This document shows, piece after piece, positions 34,527 to 42,135 of a DNA stretch of 64,000 nt (its first letter is position 1; each line of letters starts with the position of its first letter). The stretch is taken from NCBI GenBank assembly GCA_965261645.1, contig CBDHDJ010000004.1, forward strand, positions 1,364,001-1,428,000, given 5' to 3'. Source of the stretch: CBDHDJ01 sp965261645 (GTDB lineage Bacteria; Pseudomonadota; Alphaproteobacteria; SHVV01). Both the position numbers and the translations under genes were made by a program. Under the pieces are notes generated by a model that saw only the letters and a list, made by a program, of their open reading frames with translations, did no database searches and had not been told where the DNA came from.

Positions 34527-35146
34527 CTAAGACCAATCGTCCTCGCGCCCGGGATCCTCGCCTTCGTGGATGGTCTGCGGCCCGCGCCGCAGGGTCTCGT
34601 CCAGCGCCGGCGCCGAGGGCGGCAGGGCGCCGAGCACGAGAAAGTCGAGCGAGGTCTCGAGCGCCCGCGCCAAATGCACGAGGTCCTCGAGGGTGGGCTC
34701 GCTCTCGGCGCGCTCGAGGCGCTCGTAGCGGGCGAGCGGGATGCCCGCTTTCTCGGCGATGGCTTGGGCCGCTGCGGCCGGCGGCCGGGTGCGGGCGAAC
34801 TTCAGGGCCTCGGCGAAATTAACTTCAGGGCCTCGGCGAAATTGATGTGGTGGATGGCGGGATCGAACGGCGTCTCGGCCGCGGCGGAGGGAGAGGCGGC
34901 CAGATCGCGGCCCGCCTCGGCCCGCCACCGCAAGCGCGGCGGCAACACGGACTCCAGGGCGGCGATCGTACGGAGGCTGGGCAGGGCCGCGTGTTCGCTA
35001 TGGAGCGGCCGGGTGATGTTGGTGGCCGAGGTGGCGGCGGCTCGGGCCCATCGATCGGCGGACCATCCGATCTCCTTCAGGACGCGCTGAAGCCAGCCTC
35101 TGATCTCGGCGCGGACCGGGCGCAGGATGTCGTGTTGCTTCGCCAT
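34527..35146 (-). pseudogene. XRE-family regulator frameshifted by a 23-bp tandem duplication
   Basis: The N-terminal frame from ATG 35146 encodes a Cro/C1-type HTH (VLKEIGWSADRWARAAATSA followed by TNITRP) and a linker ending IHHINFAEALK. The C-terminal frame resumes NFAEALKFARTRPPAAAAQA, then GIPLARYERLERAESEPTLE and DLVHLARALE, a second HTH_3-like domain. The two are in different frames because a 23-bp unit is present twice in tandem at 34798-34843. Removing one copy restores a single protein of about 198 residues. The stop codon TAG is supplied by the CTAA target duplication of IS1182-like copy 2, so the original C-terminus is also lost. Confidence 0.75.
34798..34843. repeat. 23-bp perfect tandem duplication causing a frameshift
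   Basis: The units at 34798-34820 and 34821-34843 are identical (core TTCAGGGCCTCGGCGAAATT). The length is not a multiple of three, so the XRE gene is shifted. The event looks recent because the copies show no mismatch. Confidence 0.9.
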
Positions 35147-35153
35147 TCAAGCG

Positions 35154-35182
35154 ATTATCACCACCCGGTAATTCGACGTCAT
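35154..35182 (-). promoter_or_regulatory. Sigma70-type promoter giving a probably leaderless mRNA for the XRE gene
   Basis: On the minus strand, ATGACG (35182-35177), a 17-bp spacer and GATAAT (35159-35154) resemble -35 and -10 elements. The -10 box ends 7 nt before the ATG at 35146, so transcription should begin at or next to the start codon and leave no Shine-Dalgarno. Confidence 0.45.
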
Positions 35183-35436
35183 GCTGCAAAAATACACGTT
35201 CTGCTTGTATAGATGCGATAGTGCAGTATCGTGGTGGTTCATGTTTCGAGGCTATATCAATCGTGGGTTGAAGGTGGCATGGACCCCGCGCCAGCGCTTT
35301 TGAAAAGAGAAGCCGGTTCGACACGGGAGATCGGCAAGAGCGTTTGGCCGGCGGGGCTGCTTGAGCTAACGTTGCGACTGGGAGCGGACAAGCAGAGCCG
35401 GCGGGGCCGCGCTCGCGAAGCGTGGGGCGAATGGCC

Positions 35437-36138
35437 ATGCAACAGCAACACGTCTGCATTACATGCGGTTACAACATGATTGGGGAGTGCCCCGATTCGT
35501 GTCCGTTCTGCGGCGCTGGCCGTGAGGCGATCGTGTCGTCCGAGGTGTGCTCGCGCCGTTACGCGGTCGAGGGTGCTCCGGTCACGGACCGCATTACCCG
35601 GCTCAATTCCGTGCCGAAGCTCGGTATCGAGCATGCCGCCTATCGTATCGAGACCGGCACCAAGGTGTATTGGATCGATTGCCTGTCATCGTTCGATCGA
35701 AACCTGCCGCGCGCCGACGTCATCAGCTTCACCCATCCCGATTTTCTCGGCGCGTCGAATCAATACCGCGAGCGCTTTGGTGCGGATCCACAGGCTCGAT
35801 TCCGAACATCCGCTCGCGCCGCCGTTTCCCTTCGACCGCCGGTTCGACGGCGATTTCAGCGGCGACGGAATCACCGCGCACCACATCAACGGCCACAGCC
35901 CTGGATTTACCGTTTACTTGTTCGACGATGCCCTGCTCGTCTGTGATCTCGTCTTCACGCATACCGAGGAGATGCAGTTCAACCCCCACGGGGACGGCGC
36001 GCGCACGCGTGAGGCGGGAGTTAAACTCGGCCGTCTCTTCAGGGCCGGTCCATCCGGCACGTGTGCGGCTACAACTACGTCGCCAGCTACGACGATTGGA
36101 AGCCGCGCTTCGATGAGCTATTGAGCCGTTCCCAATGA
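35437..36138 (+). pseudogene. Rubredoxin-domain MBL-fold metallohydrolase with two frameshifts
   Basis: The start encodes a rubredoxin-like Cys knot (CITCGYNMIGEC, CPFCG), then VYWIDCLSSFD, PRADVISFTHPDFLGASNQY. The frame shifts near 35785. The next frame carries the metallo-beta-lactamase core IHRLDSEHPLAPPFPFD, DGITAHHINGHSPGFTVYLF and DDALLVCDLVFTHT. A second shift near 36045 leads to VCGYNYVASYDDWKPRFDEL. Joined, these give one protein of about 233 residues. The zinc-binding His residues (THP, GHSPG) are visible. The two independent indels imply the gene is dead. It marks the boundary between the island and the core genome. Confidence 0.75.
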
Positions 36139-36466
36139 GTCGTGTTCTAGTATTACGCGAGATTTACTCATCTTCAAGCTGTAGTGGCGTTTTGACTTGC
36201 GTGGGGTAGATGTATTTTGCCTATAAAATTAGCAAAAATTTTAGGAATTGTTTACTGATACTGCAATTGACATCGTTTCTTGTTTTGATTATTGATCGAT
36301 AACTCGATCGGCGCATCCAGAGGTCATCCCGTCGCTTCGCATGCCGCAAGAGGAATGCTCCCGTTCGCTCCTTTGTCGAACCACGTTCGGGCATGAACTT
36401 GGCCTGTGGCGCGGGTTGAGGCGGTGGCCGCCACCGGCGCGCCAAAGGGAATGAGGTCGGATTCTC
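36139..36466. other. AT-rich intergenic region before the XRE/metK block
   Basis: No gene is seen. A possible promoter pair TTGACA (36267-36272), 17 bp, TATTGA (36290-36295) points toward the downstream XRE gene. A small palindrome (TTGATCGATAA) overlaps its downstream edge and could be an autoregulatory operator. The -10 match is poor. Confidence 0.4.
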
Positions 36467-36901
36467 GTGGCGAAGTCAGCAAGGGGCTCTCCCTGTAAAC
36501 CGAACTCGGTCGATACCCATGTGGGCAGCCGGGTTCGCTTGCGCCGCACCTTGCTCGGCATGAGCCAGGAGAAGCTGGCCGACGCGGTGGAGCTCACCTT
36601 TCAGCAGATTCAGAAATACGAGCGCGGCATCAACCGTATCGGCGCGAGCCGGCTTTATCAGTTCAGCCGCATCCTCGACGTGCCGATCTCGTTCTTCTTC
36701 GAAAGCATGCCTGCCGAGGCCGCAGGCGTGCGCGGTTTGAGCGAACCGCCGGCCCGGCCCTTCGAGCAGGGCCAGCTGACCCGGCGCGAGACCCTCGAAT
36801 TGGTGCGCGCGTACTATCGCATCGAGGATCCCAAGGTCCGCAATCGCGTTTTCGACCTCGTCAAGGCGATCGCGTCGGGAGGGGCCGCGCGCAGCTCCTG
36901 A
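36467..36901 (+). CDS. XRE-family transcriptional regulator
   Basis: This encodes 144 residues. A Cro/C1-type HTH lies at about residues 19-75 (VGSRVRLRRTLLGMSQEKLA, AVELTFQQIQKYERGINRIG and the LDVPISFFFE continuation). This sequence type is widespread and highly conserved in alphaproteobacteria and often lies next to metK or trmB. The C-terminal 60 residues (LTRRETLELVRAYYRIEDPK) form a helical tail that probably mediates dimerisation. The start is GTG 36467. It lies 250 bp upstream of metK in the same direction and may regulate it, which is inferred from position only. Confidence 0.85.
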   Translation: MAKSARGSPCKPNSVDTHVGSRVRLRRTLLGMSQEKLADAVELTFQQIQKYERGINRIGASRLYQFSRILDVPISFFFESMPAEAAGVRGLSEPPARPFEQGQLTRRETLELVRAYYRIEDPKVRNRVFDLVKAIASGGAARSS

Positions 36902-37150
36902 CGCCGGCCGGGGCCCTGGCCCAACCGGGACGTCCGCATTTCTGGAGTCTCGATCAAACACTTGACCGGCGCGGGAAAGCCTGACAAGTAACCCCTGTCC
37001 TTGCGCGCGTGTCAGCTTGTCAGCGCCTTTCGCGCCGTGCCGGGGCCGGCTCGCGACGACCGAATATCAGCGAGACGCAGGGTGCCGGTGCCGTGCTCGG
37101 GGCTCGTCAAAGCCGGTGCCGAGAGAATCCAGCAGCACGGAGACGAAGGC

Positions 37151-38320
37151 GTGCCAAGGTCTAACTACCTGTTCACCAGCGAATCCGTTTCCGAAGGTCA
37201 CCCCGACAAGATTTGCGACCGCATCTCGGATGCCATTGTCGATATGTATCTGACTGCCGAACCCGAAGCCCGGGTGGCGGTCGAGACCATGACGACGACC
37301 AACCGGATCGTCCTCGCGGGTGAGGTGCGCGGTCCCGATACGATCACGCAACAAGACATGGAGGATGTGGCGCGCGCCTGCGTCAGGCAAATCGGTTACG
37401 AGCAAGAACGCTTTCATTGGCGGAAGGCGACGCTCGAGGTTTACGTGCATCCCCAATCGCCGGACATCGCCGCCGGCGTCGATGCCAGCGGCAACAAGGA
37501 CGAGGGCGCCGGGGATCAGGGCATCATGTTCGGCTACGCCTGCCGCGAGACCGGCGCGTTGATGCCGGCGCCCATCTACTACGCCCACAATATTCTTCGC
37601 TCCCTCGCCGAGGCGCGTCATTCCGGGGCCGAGCCCGCGCTCGGGCCCGACGCCAAGAGCCAAGTGACGCTGCAATACGAGGGCGGCCAGCCCGTGCGGG
37701 CGACCTCCATCGTGGTTTCCACCCAGCACGCTGCCGGCCTTGATTCCGATGACGTGCGCGAGATCGTTCGCCCTCACGTCATCAATGTCTTGCCCGATGG
37801 CTGGATGTGCGGGGAGGAGAATTTTTACGTCAATCCCACCGGCCGGTTCGTGATCGGCGGGCCCGATGGCGACACCGGCGTCACCGGGCGCAAGATCATC
37901 GTCGATACTTACGGTGGCGCCGCACCCCATGGCGGCGGCGCGTTCTCGGGCAAGGATCCCTCGAAGGTCGATCGCTCGGCCGCCTACGCCGTGCGGTATT
38001 TGGCCAAGAACGTGGTGGCGGCGGGGCTCGCGGAGCGTTGCACCATTCAGTTGTCGTACGCGATCGGGGTTTCGAAGCCGTTGTCGCTCTATGTCAATCT
38101 CCATGGCACCGGCGAGGTTGCCGAGTCGCGCTTGGAGGAGATTCTCGGCGAGGTGATGGACCTGAGCCCGCGGGGCATTCGCGAGCATCTCGGGTTGAAC
38201 CGGCCGATCTACGCGCGCACCGCCGCCTACGGCCATTTCGGCCGTGAGCCCGAGCCCGACGGGGGCTTTTCCTGGGAGCGGCTCGATCTGGTTGATGAGT
38301 TGAGGTCCGCATTGGTCTGA
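37151..38320 (+). CDS. metK: S-adenosylmethionine synthetase
   Basis: It makes SAM from methionine and ATP in the cytoplasm. The 389-residue protein has the family signatures: LFTSESVSEGHPDKICDRIS at the N-terminus, the ATP-binding GNKDEGAGDQGIMFGYA, GDTGVTGRKIIVDTYGG, and the P-loop GGGAFSGKDPSKVDRSA. GTG 37151 is chosen because the conserved sequence begins four codons later and GGAG sits about 8 nt upstream; longer in-frame extensions are unlikely. The leader of about 250 bp has no riboswitch I can recognise. trmB follows 13 bp after the stop, suggesting that the SAM maker and a SAM user share an mRNA. Confidence 0.97.
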   Translation: MPRSNYLFTSESVSEGHPDKICDRISDAIVDMYLTAEPEARVAVETMTTTNRIVLAGEVRGPDTITQQDMEDVARACVRQIGYEQERFHWRKATLEVYVHPQSPDIAAGVDASGNKDEGAGDQGIMFGYACRETGALMPAPIYYAHNILRSLAEARHSGAEPALGPDAKSQVTLQYEGGQPVRATSIVVSTQHAAGLDSDDVREIVRPHVINVLPDGWMCGEENFYVNPTGRFVIGGPDGDTGVTGRKIIVDTYGGAAPHGGGAFSGKDPSKVDRSAAYAVRYLAKNVVAAGLAERCTIQLSYAIGVSKPLSLYVNLHGTGEVAESRLEEILGEVMDLSPRGIREHLGLNRPIYARTAAYGHFGREPEPDGGFSWERLDLVDELRSALV

Positions 38321-38333
38321 GGCGGTGCCGTGC

Positions 38334-39050
38334 ATGGCCCGAGTCCCCACGCCCGAGCGCCGCAACCTCTACGGCCGTCGCCGCGGGCATCGGCTGCGCA
38401 AAGGCCGCGAAACGCTCCTCAAGGCCCATCTGCCCACCCTGGCCATCGAGCTCCCGGAGGGCGACCAGGCGACGTTCGATCCAGCGAGCGCGCTTGCATT
38501 TGCGCCTACGGATGTTTGGCTCGAAATCGGCTTCGGCGCGGGCGAACATCTCAGCCAACAGGCCCGCGCCAACCCCACCGTGGCGTGTATTGGTTGCGAG
38601 CCCTATACCAATGGTGTGGCCAGCCTGGTGCGGTATGTCGATCAGGAGCGCCTGACCAACATCCGCATTTTCACCGATGACGCCCGGCTCCTGATCCACA
38701 GGCTGCCCGACGCGTGCCTCGGCCGCGTCTTCCTGTTGTTCCCCGATCCCTGGCCCAAGCGCCGCCATCACAAGCGCCGCTTCGTGCAGCCGGCGTTGCT
38801 CGACGAGCTCGCCCGCGTCATGAAAGGCGGCGCCGAGTTCCGCTTGGCCACCGACCATGATGATTATTGCCGCTGGGCGCTCGGTCACCTGCTCGACCAT
38901 GGCGCCTTTGCTTGGCTGGTGCGCCGCCCGGCCGATTGGCGCACCCGGCCGGCAGACTGGCCGGAGACGCGCTATGAACGTCGGACCCGAGGTGAAGGCC
39001 GGCGCAGCACCTTCCTCAGGTTTGCGCGCCGTGGCGAGCCGCCGCGCTAG
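38334..39050 (+). CDS. trmB: tRNA (guanine-N7-)-methyltransferase
   Basis: It methylates G46 of tRNAs using SAM. The 238-residue Rossmann-fold protein shows the SAM site LEIGFGAGEHL, then VRYVDQERLTNIRIFTDDA, and the family signature FPDPWPKRRHHKRRFVQ, followed by LATDHDDYCRW and the C-terminal RYERRTRGEGR. ATG 38334 is used; a GTG three codons upstream is possible. Its position just after metK is common in this group. Confidence 0.95.
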   Translation: MARVPTPERRNLYGRRRGHRLRKGRETLLKAHLPTLAIELPEGDQATFDPASALAFAPTDVWLEIGFGAGEHLSQQARANPTVACIGCEPYTNGVASLVRYVDQERLTNIRIFTDDARLLIHRLPDACLGRVFLLFPDPWPKRRHHKRRFVQPALLDELARVMKGGAEFRLATDHDDYCRWALGHLLDHGAFAWLVRRPADWRTRPADWPETRYERRTRGEGRRSTFLRFARRGEPPR

Positions 39051-39171
39051 GAGCCGGGTCGGTATGGCCGGACGGCGAAAAAGGTCTTGAAGAGCTCGCC
39101 GATCGCTCTAATATCAGGTTCGATAAGACATAACTTGGAGCCTGACCTTTCATTCAGGCAGGGCATTCAGG

Positions 39172-39193
39172 GTGGGCGGCAGCCCACTTTTTT
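39172..39193 (+). terminator. Hairpin with T-run upstream of rimP
   Basis: GTGGGC-GGCA-GCCCAC is followed by six T residues, a canonical intrinsic terminator. It sits only 8 nt before the rimP start, so it may end trmB transcription or act as an attenuator in the leader of the nusA operon. Confidence 0.75.
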
Positions 39194-39200
39194 GTTGTCG

Positions 39201-39761
39201 ATGATCGGATCTTCGGCGGTGACGAGCGTGCGGCAGACCGGAGCAGCGCAACCGGCGGCGGAGCGGATCGACCGGCTCCTCGCGTCGAGCCTGGAGGCAA
39301 CCGGCTACCGCCTTGTTCGCGTTCGCCTCACGGGCAGAGGGCGACCGACGTTGCAGATCATGGTCGAGCATGTTGGGGGCGACGAGGTGACCATCGACGA
39401 CTGTGCCGAAATCAGCCGTCACGTGTCGGCCCTCCTCGATGTTGAGGATCCGATCAAGGGCGAATACGTACTCGAGGTGAGCTCGCCGGGGATCGAGCGC
39501 CCGCTCGTTCGCCCGGAGGATTTTGACCGCTTCGCCGGCCATGAGGCGAAGATCGAGACGGCCCGCTCGCTCGGCGGACGCCGGCGCTTTCGCGGCACGT
39601 TGCTGCATGCCGCGGGAGACGGAGTTCATATGGCGGTGGATGGCGAGGTGCTCGCCATCGCCTTCGACGATATCGCGACCGCACAGCTCGTCCTGACCGA
39701 CGCGTTGATCGCTGAAAGCCTGAAGCGGGAAGACCGGCGACGGAAACACGAGGACCGATAG
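39201..39761 (+). CDS. rimP: Ribosome maturation factor RimP
   Basis: It is needed for 30S subunit assembly. The 186-residue protein has the N-terminal alpha/beta domain (LEATGYRLVRVRLTGRGRPT, LQIMVEH, VTIDDCAEISRHVSALLD), the signature LEVSSPGIERPLVRPEDF and a C-terminal SH3-like domain (VLAIAFDDIATAQLVL). ATG 39201 lies directly after a hairpin and T-run. The stop is adjacent to the nusA start, as in the classical rimP-nusA-infB operon. Confidence 0.95.
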   Translation: MIGSSAVTSVRQTGAAQPAAERIDRLLASSLEATGYRLVRVRLTGRGRPTLQIMVEHVGGDEVTIDDCAEISRHVSALLDVEDPIKGEYVLEVSSPGIERPLVRPEDFDRFAGHEAKIETARSLGGRRRFRGTLLHAAGDGVHMAVDGEVLAIAFDDIATAQLVLTDALIAESLKREDRRRKHEDR

Positions 39762-41477
39762 ATGACGACGACCGAACCGGAAGAACCGGGCAGTCTGAAC
39801 AGGCTGGAATTGCTGCACGTCGCCGATGCGGTGGCGCGTGAGAAGGGAATCGAGCGCGAAACCGTGATCGCAGCGCTCGAGGAAGCCATTCAGAAGGCGG
39901 CGCGCTCCAAATATGGGGCGGAGAACGACATTCGTGCCGAGATCAATGACCGAACTGGAGAGATCCGCCTGTTCCGTTGTCTCGAGGTTTGCGACGAGAT
40001 CGAGTTCGATGCGCGCCAGATCACGCTCGACGAGGCGCGCGATCGCAATCCGGACGCGCAACTCGGTGATATCCTCGCCGAAGCGTTGCCGGCGATTGAT
40101 TTCGGCCGCATCGCCGCGCAGACCGCGAAGCAGGTCATCGTCCAGAAGGTGCGCGATGCCGAGCGAGAGCGCCAGTACCAGGAATACAAGGACCGGATCA
40201 GCGAACTCGCCAACGGCCTGGTGAAGCGCGTCGAATACGGCAACGTCACCGTCGATCTCGGGCGGGGCGAGGCGGTGATCCGGCGTGACGAGCTGCTGCC
40301 GCGCGAGAACTACCGGCCTGGCGATCGCGTGCGGGGGTACATCTACGACGTCAGGCGCGAGATCCGGGGGCCGCAGATCTTCCTGTCGCGCACCCACCCA
40401 CAGTTCATGTCCAAGTTGTTCGCCCAGGAAGTCCCGGAGGTCTACGACAGCATCATCGAGATCAAGTCGGTGGCGCGCGATCCCGGGAGCCGAGCCAAGA
40501 TCGGCGTGTTTTCGAATGATTCAAGCATCGATCCGGTCGGCGCCTGCGTCGGCATGCGCGGCAGTCGCGTGCAGGCCGTGGTCAACGAGTTGCAGGGCGA
40601 GAAGATCGACATCATCCAGTGGTCGCCCGATGCCGCGACCTTCATCGTCAACGCGCTGGCCCCCGCCGAGGTGGCCAAGGTGGTGCTCGACGAGGAGGCA
40701 ATGCGCATCGAGGTGGTGGTGCCCGACGAACAACTGAGCCTGGCCATCGGCCGGCGCGGGCAAAACGTCCGGTTGGCCTCGCAGCTGACCGGCTGGGACA
40801 TCGACATCCTCACCGAGGCCGAGGAATCGGAGCGGCGGCAGGAGGAGTTCCGCCAGCGCAGCCAAATGTTCATCGATACCCTCGATGTCGACGAGGTGAT
40901 CGCCCAGCTGCTGGTGTCCGAGGGTTTCTCGGCGGTCGAGGAGGTCGCCTACGTGCCAATCGAGGAGCTCGCGGCGATCGAAGGGTTCGATGAGACGCTC
41001 GGCGCTGAGCTGCGTGAGCGCGCCGGGGGCTATCTCGTCGAGCTCAACAACCGCCTCACCGAGGAGCGCCGCGCGCTCGGCGTCACCGATGAGATGGCCG
41101 AAGTGTCCGGGCTCGCTCCGGCCATGCTGGTTACGCTTGGCAACGCCGGGATCAAGACGCGCGATGATCTGGCCGAGTTGGCCAACGACGAGTTGATGGA
41201 GCTCTTGCCCGAACAGGGCCTGATTGAGGACGAGGCCAATACGATCATCATGGCCGCGCGTGCGCACTGGTTTGAGGACGAGGACGAGGCCGAAGCGGCG
41301 GCGGATGACGGCGTTGGCGAGGAGGAGGCCACAGAGGAGGCCGCAGAGGAGGCCAAGGAGGAGGCCGCAGAGGAGGCCAAGGAGGACGCCGCAGAGGAGG
41401 CCAAGGAGGACGCCGAGGCGGCGGCTGAAACGGATATCAGCGACGAGGCCCCGGCGGCGCGTGACGAGCCGTCGTAG
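39762..41477 (+). CDS. nusA: Transcription termination/antitermination factor NusA
   Basis: This 571-residue RNA polymerase-associated factor has an N-terminal domain (residues 1-130), S1 (LVKRVEYGNVTVDLGRGEAV), KH1 (VGACVGMRGSRVQAVVNEL), KH2 (LSLAIGRRGQNVRLASQL) and C-terminal helix-hairpin-helix repeats around GFSAVEEVAYVPIEEL and GLAPAMLVTLGNAGI. Beyond residue 510 it ends in a very acidic Glu/Ala/Lys tail of about 60 residues, built from a 24-bp tandem DNA repeat (EEAKEEA/EEAKEDA units) at about 41334-41415. Such a tail is absent from short NusA proteins. It starts immediately after rimP. Confidence 0.97.
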   Translation: MTTTEPEEPGSLNRLELLHVADAVAREKGIERETVIAALEEAIQKAARSKYGAENDIRAEINDRTGEIRLFRCLEVCDEIEFDARQITLDEARDRNPDAQLGDILAEALPAIDFGRIAAQTAKQVIVQKVRDAERERQYQEYKDRISELANGLVKRVEYGNVTVDLGRGEAVIRRDELLPRENYRPGDRVRGYIYDVRREIRGPQIFLSRTHPQFMSKLFAQEVPEVYDSIIEIKSVARDPGSRAKIGVFSNDSSIDPVGACVGMRGSRVQAVVNELQGEKIDIIQWSPDAATFIVNALAPAEVAKVVLDEEAMRIEVVVPDEQLSLAIGRRGQNVRLASQLTGWDIDILTEAEESERRQEEFRQRSQMFIDTLDVDEVIAQLLVSEGFSAVEEVAYVPIEELAAIEGFDETLGAELRERAGGYLVELNNRLTEERRALGVTDEMAEVSGLAPAMLVTLGNAGIKTRDDLAELANDELMELLPEQGLIEDEANTIIMAARAHWFEDEDEAEAAADDGVGEEEATEEAAEEAKEEAAEEAKEDAAEEAKEDAEAAAETDISDEAPAARDEPS

Positions 41478-41522
41478 AGCCCGTCGCCTCGTGCAGCCCG
41501 GTGATCGGAGCAAGACGGCGCT

Positions 41523-42125
41523 ATGGAGAGCCGCCGGCGCTGCATCGTCACCGGGGAGATCAGGGATCCGGCGCTGTTGCTTCGCTTCGTCGTCGACCCT
41601 GAGAATCGCGTGGTGCCCGATGTCGCCGCCAAACTGCCCGGCCGGGGGGTGTGGCTGAGCGCCTCACGCGAGGTTTTGGCCAAGGCGGTGCAAAAAGGCG
41701 CGTTCGCCCGTGCGGCGCGGCGCAATGTCGAGATCGACGAGAACCTGGCCGATCGCATCGAGGCCCTGCTCGTCGCACGCTGCCTCGATCTCGTCGGACT
41801 GGCCCGGCGTGCCAGCCAAGTCGTCAGTGGCGCCGAACGGGTTCGCCAAGCGCTACGGCACAGGCGTGCAGCGGTCCTGCTGGAAGCGGCCGATGGCGCC
41901 CCCGGCAATCGTCTGGCGCCACCGGCGAAGGGCCCCCGCGTTCCCGTTGTTGGGCTGTTTTCCCGGGCCGAATTGGGTTTAGCATTGGGGCGCGGAAATG
42001 TGGTACATGCTGCGCTGACGCCGGGCGGGATCGCCGAGCACCTCCTGGCGGAGGTGACGCGGCTCGAGGGATTTCGGAGGGCTGATCAGACGCCTGAGAA
42101 TGGCGAATCAGGCCCTTCCGCGTGA
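41523..42125 (+). CDS. YlxR-family RNA-binding protein with L7Ae-like domain
   Basis: The N-terminal DUF448/YlxR domain (RRCIVTGEIRDPALLLRFVV, then PGRGVWLSASREVL) is followed by a C-terminal L7Ae/L30e-like region (LDLVGLARRASQVVSGAERV). The 200-residue protein lies between nusA and infB as in most bacteria and is thought to bind RNA or RNase P components. The fusion of both domains in one polypeptide is normal for alphaproteobacteria. Its end lies just 10 bp before the chosen infB start. Confidence 0.88.
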   Translation: MESRRRCIVTGEIRDPALLLRFVVDPENRVVPDVAAKLPGRGVWLSASREVLAKAVQKGAFARAARRNVEIDENLADRIEALLVARCLDLVGLARRASQVVSGAERVRQALRHRRAAVLLEAADGAPGNRLAPPAKGPRVPVVGLFSRAELGLALGRGNVVHAALTPGGIAEHLLAEVTRLEGFRRADQTPENGESGPSA

Positions 42126-42135
42126 TCGGGATTCG

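Noticed and set aside
36902..37150. SAM- or SAH-responsive riboswitch before metK
   Set aside because: I looked for the conserved cores of the SAM-II and SAM/SAH classes and saw no convincing match; GC-rich pairing is expected by chance here.
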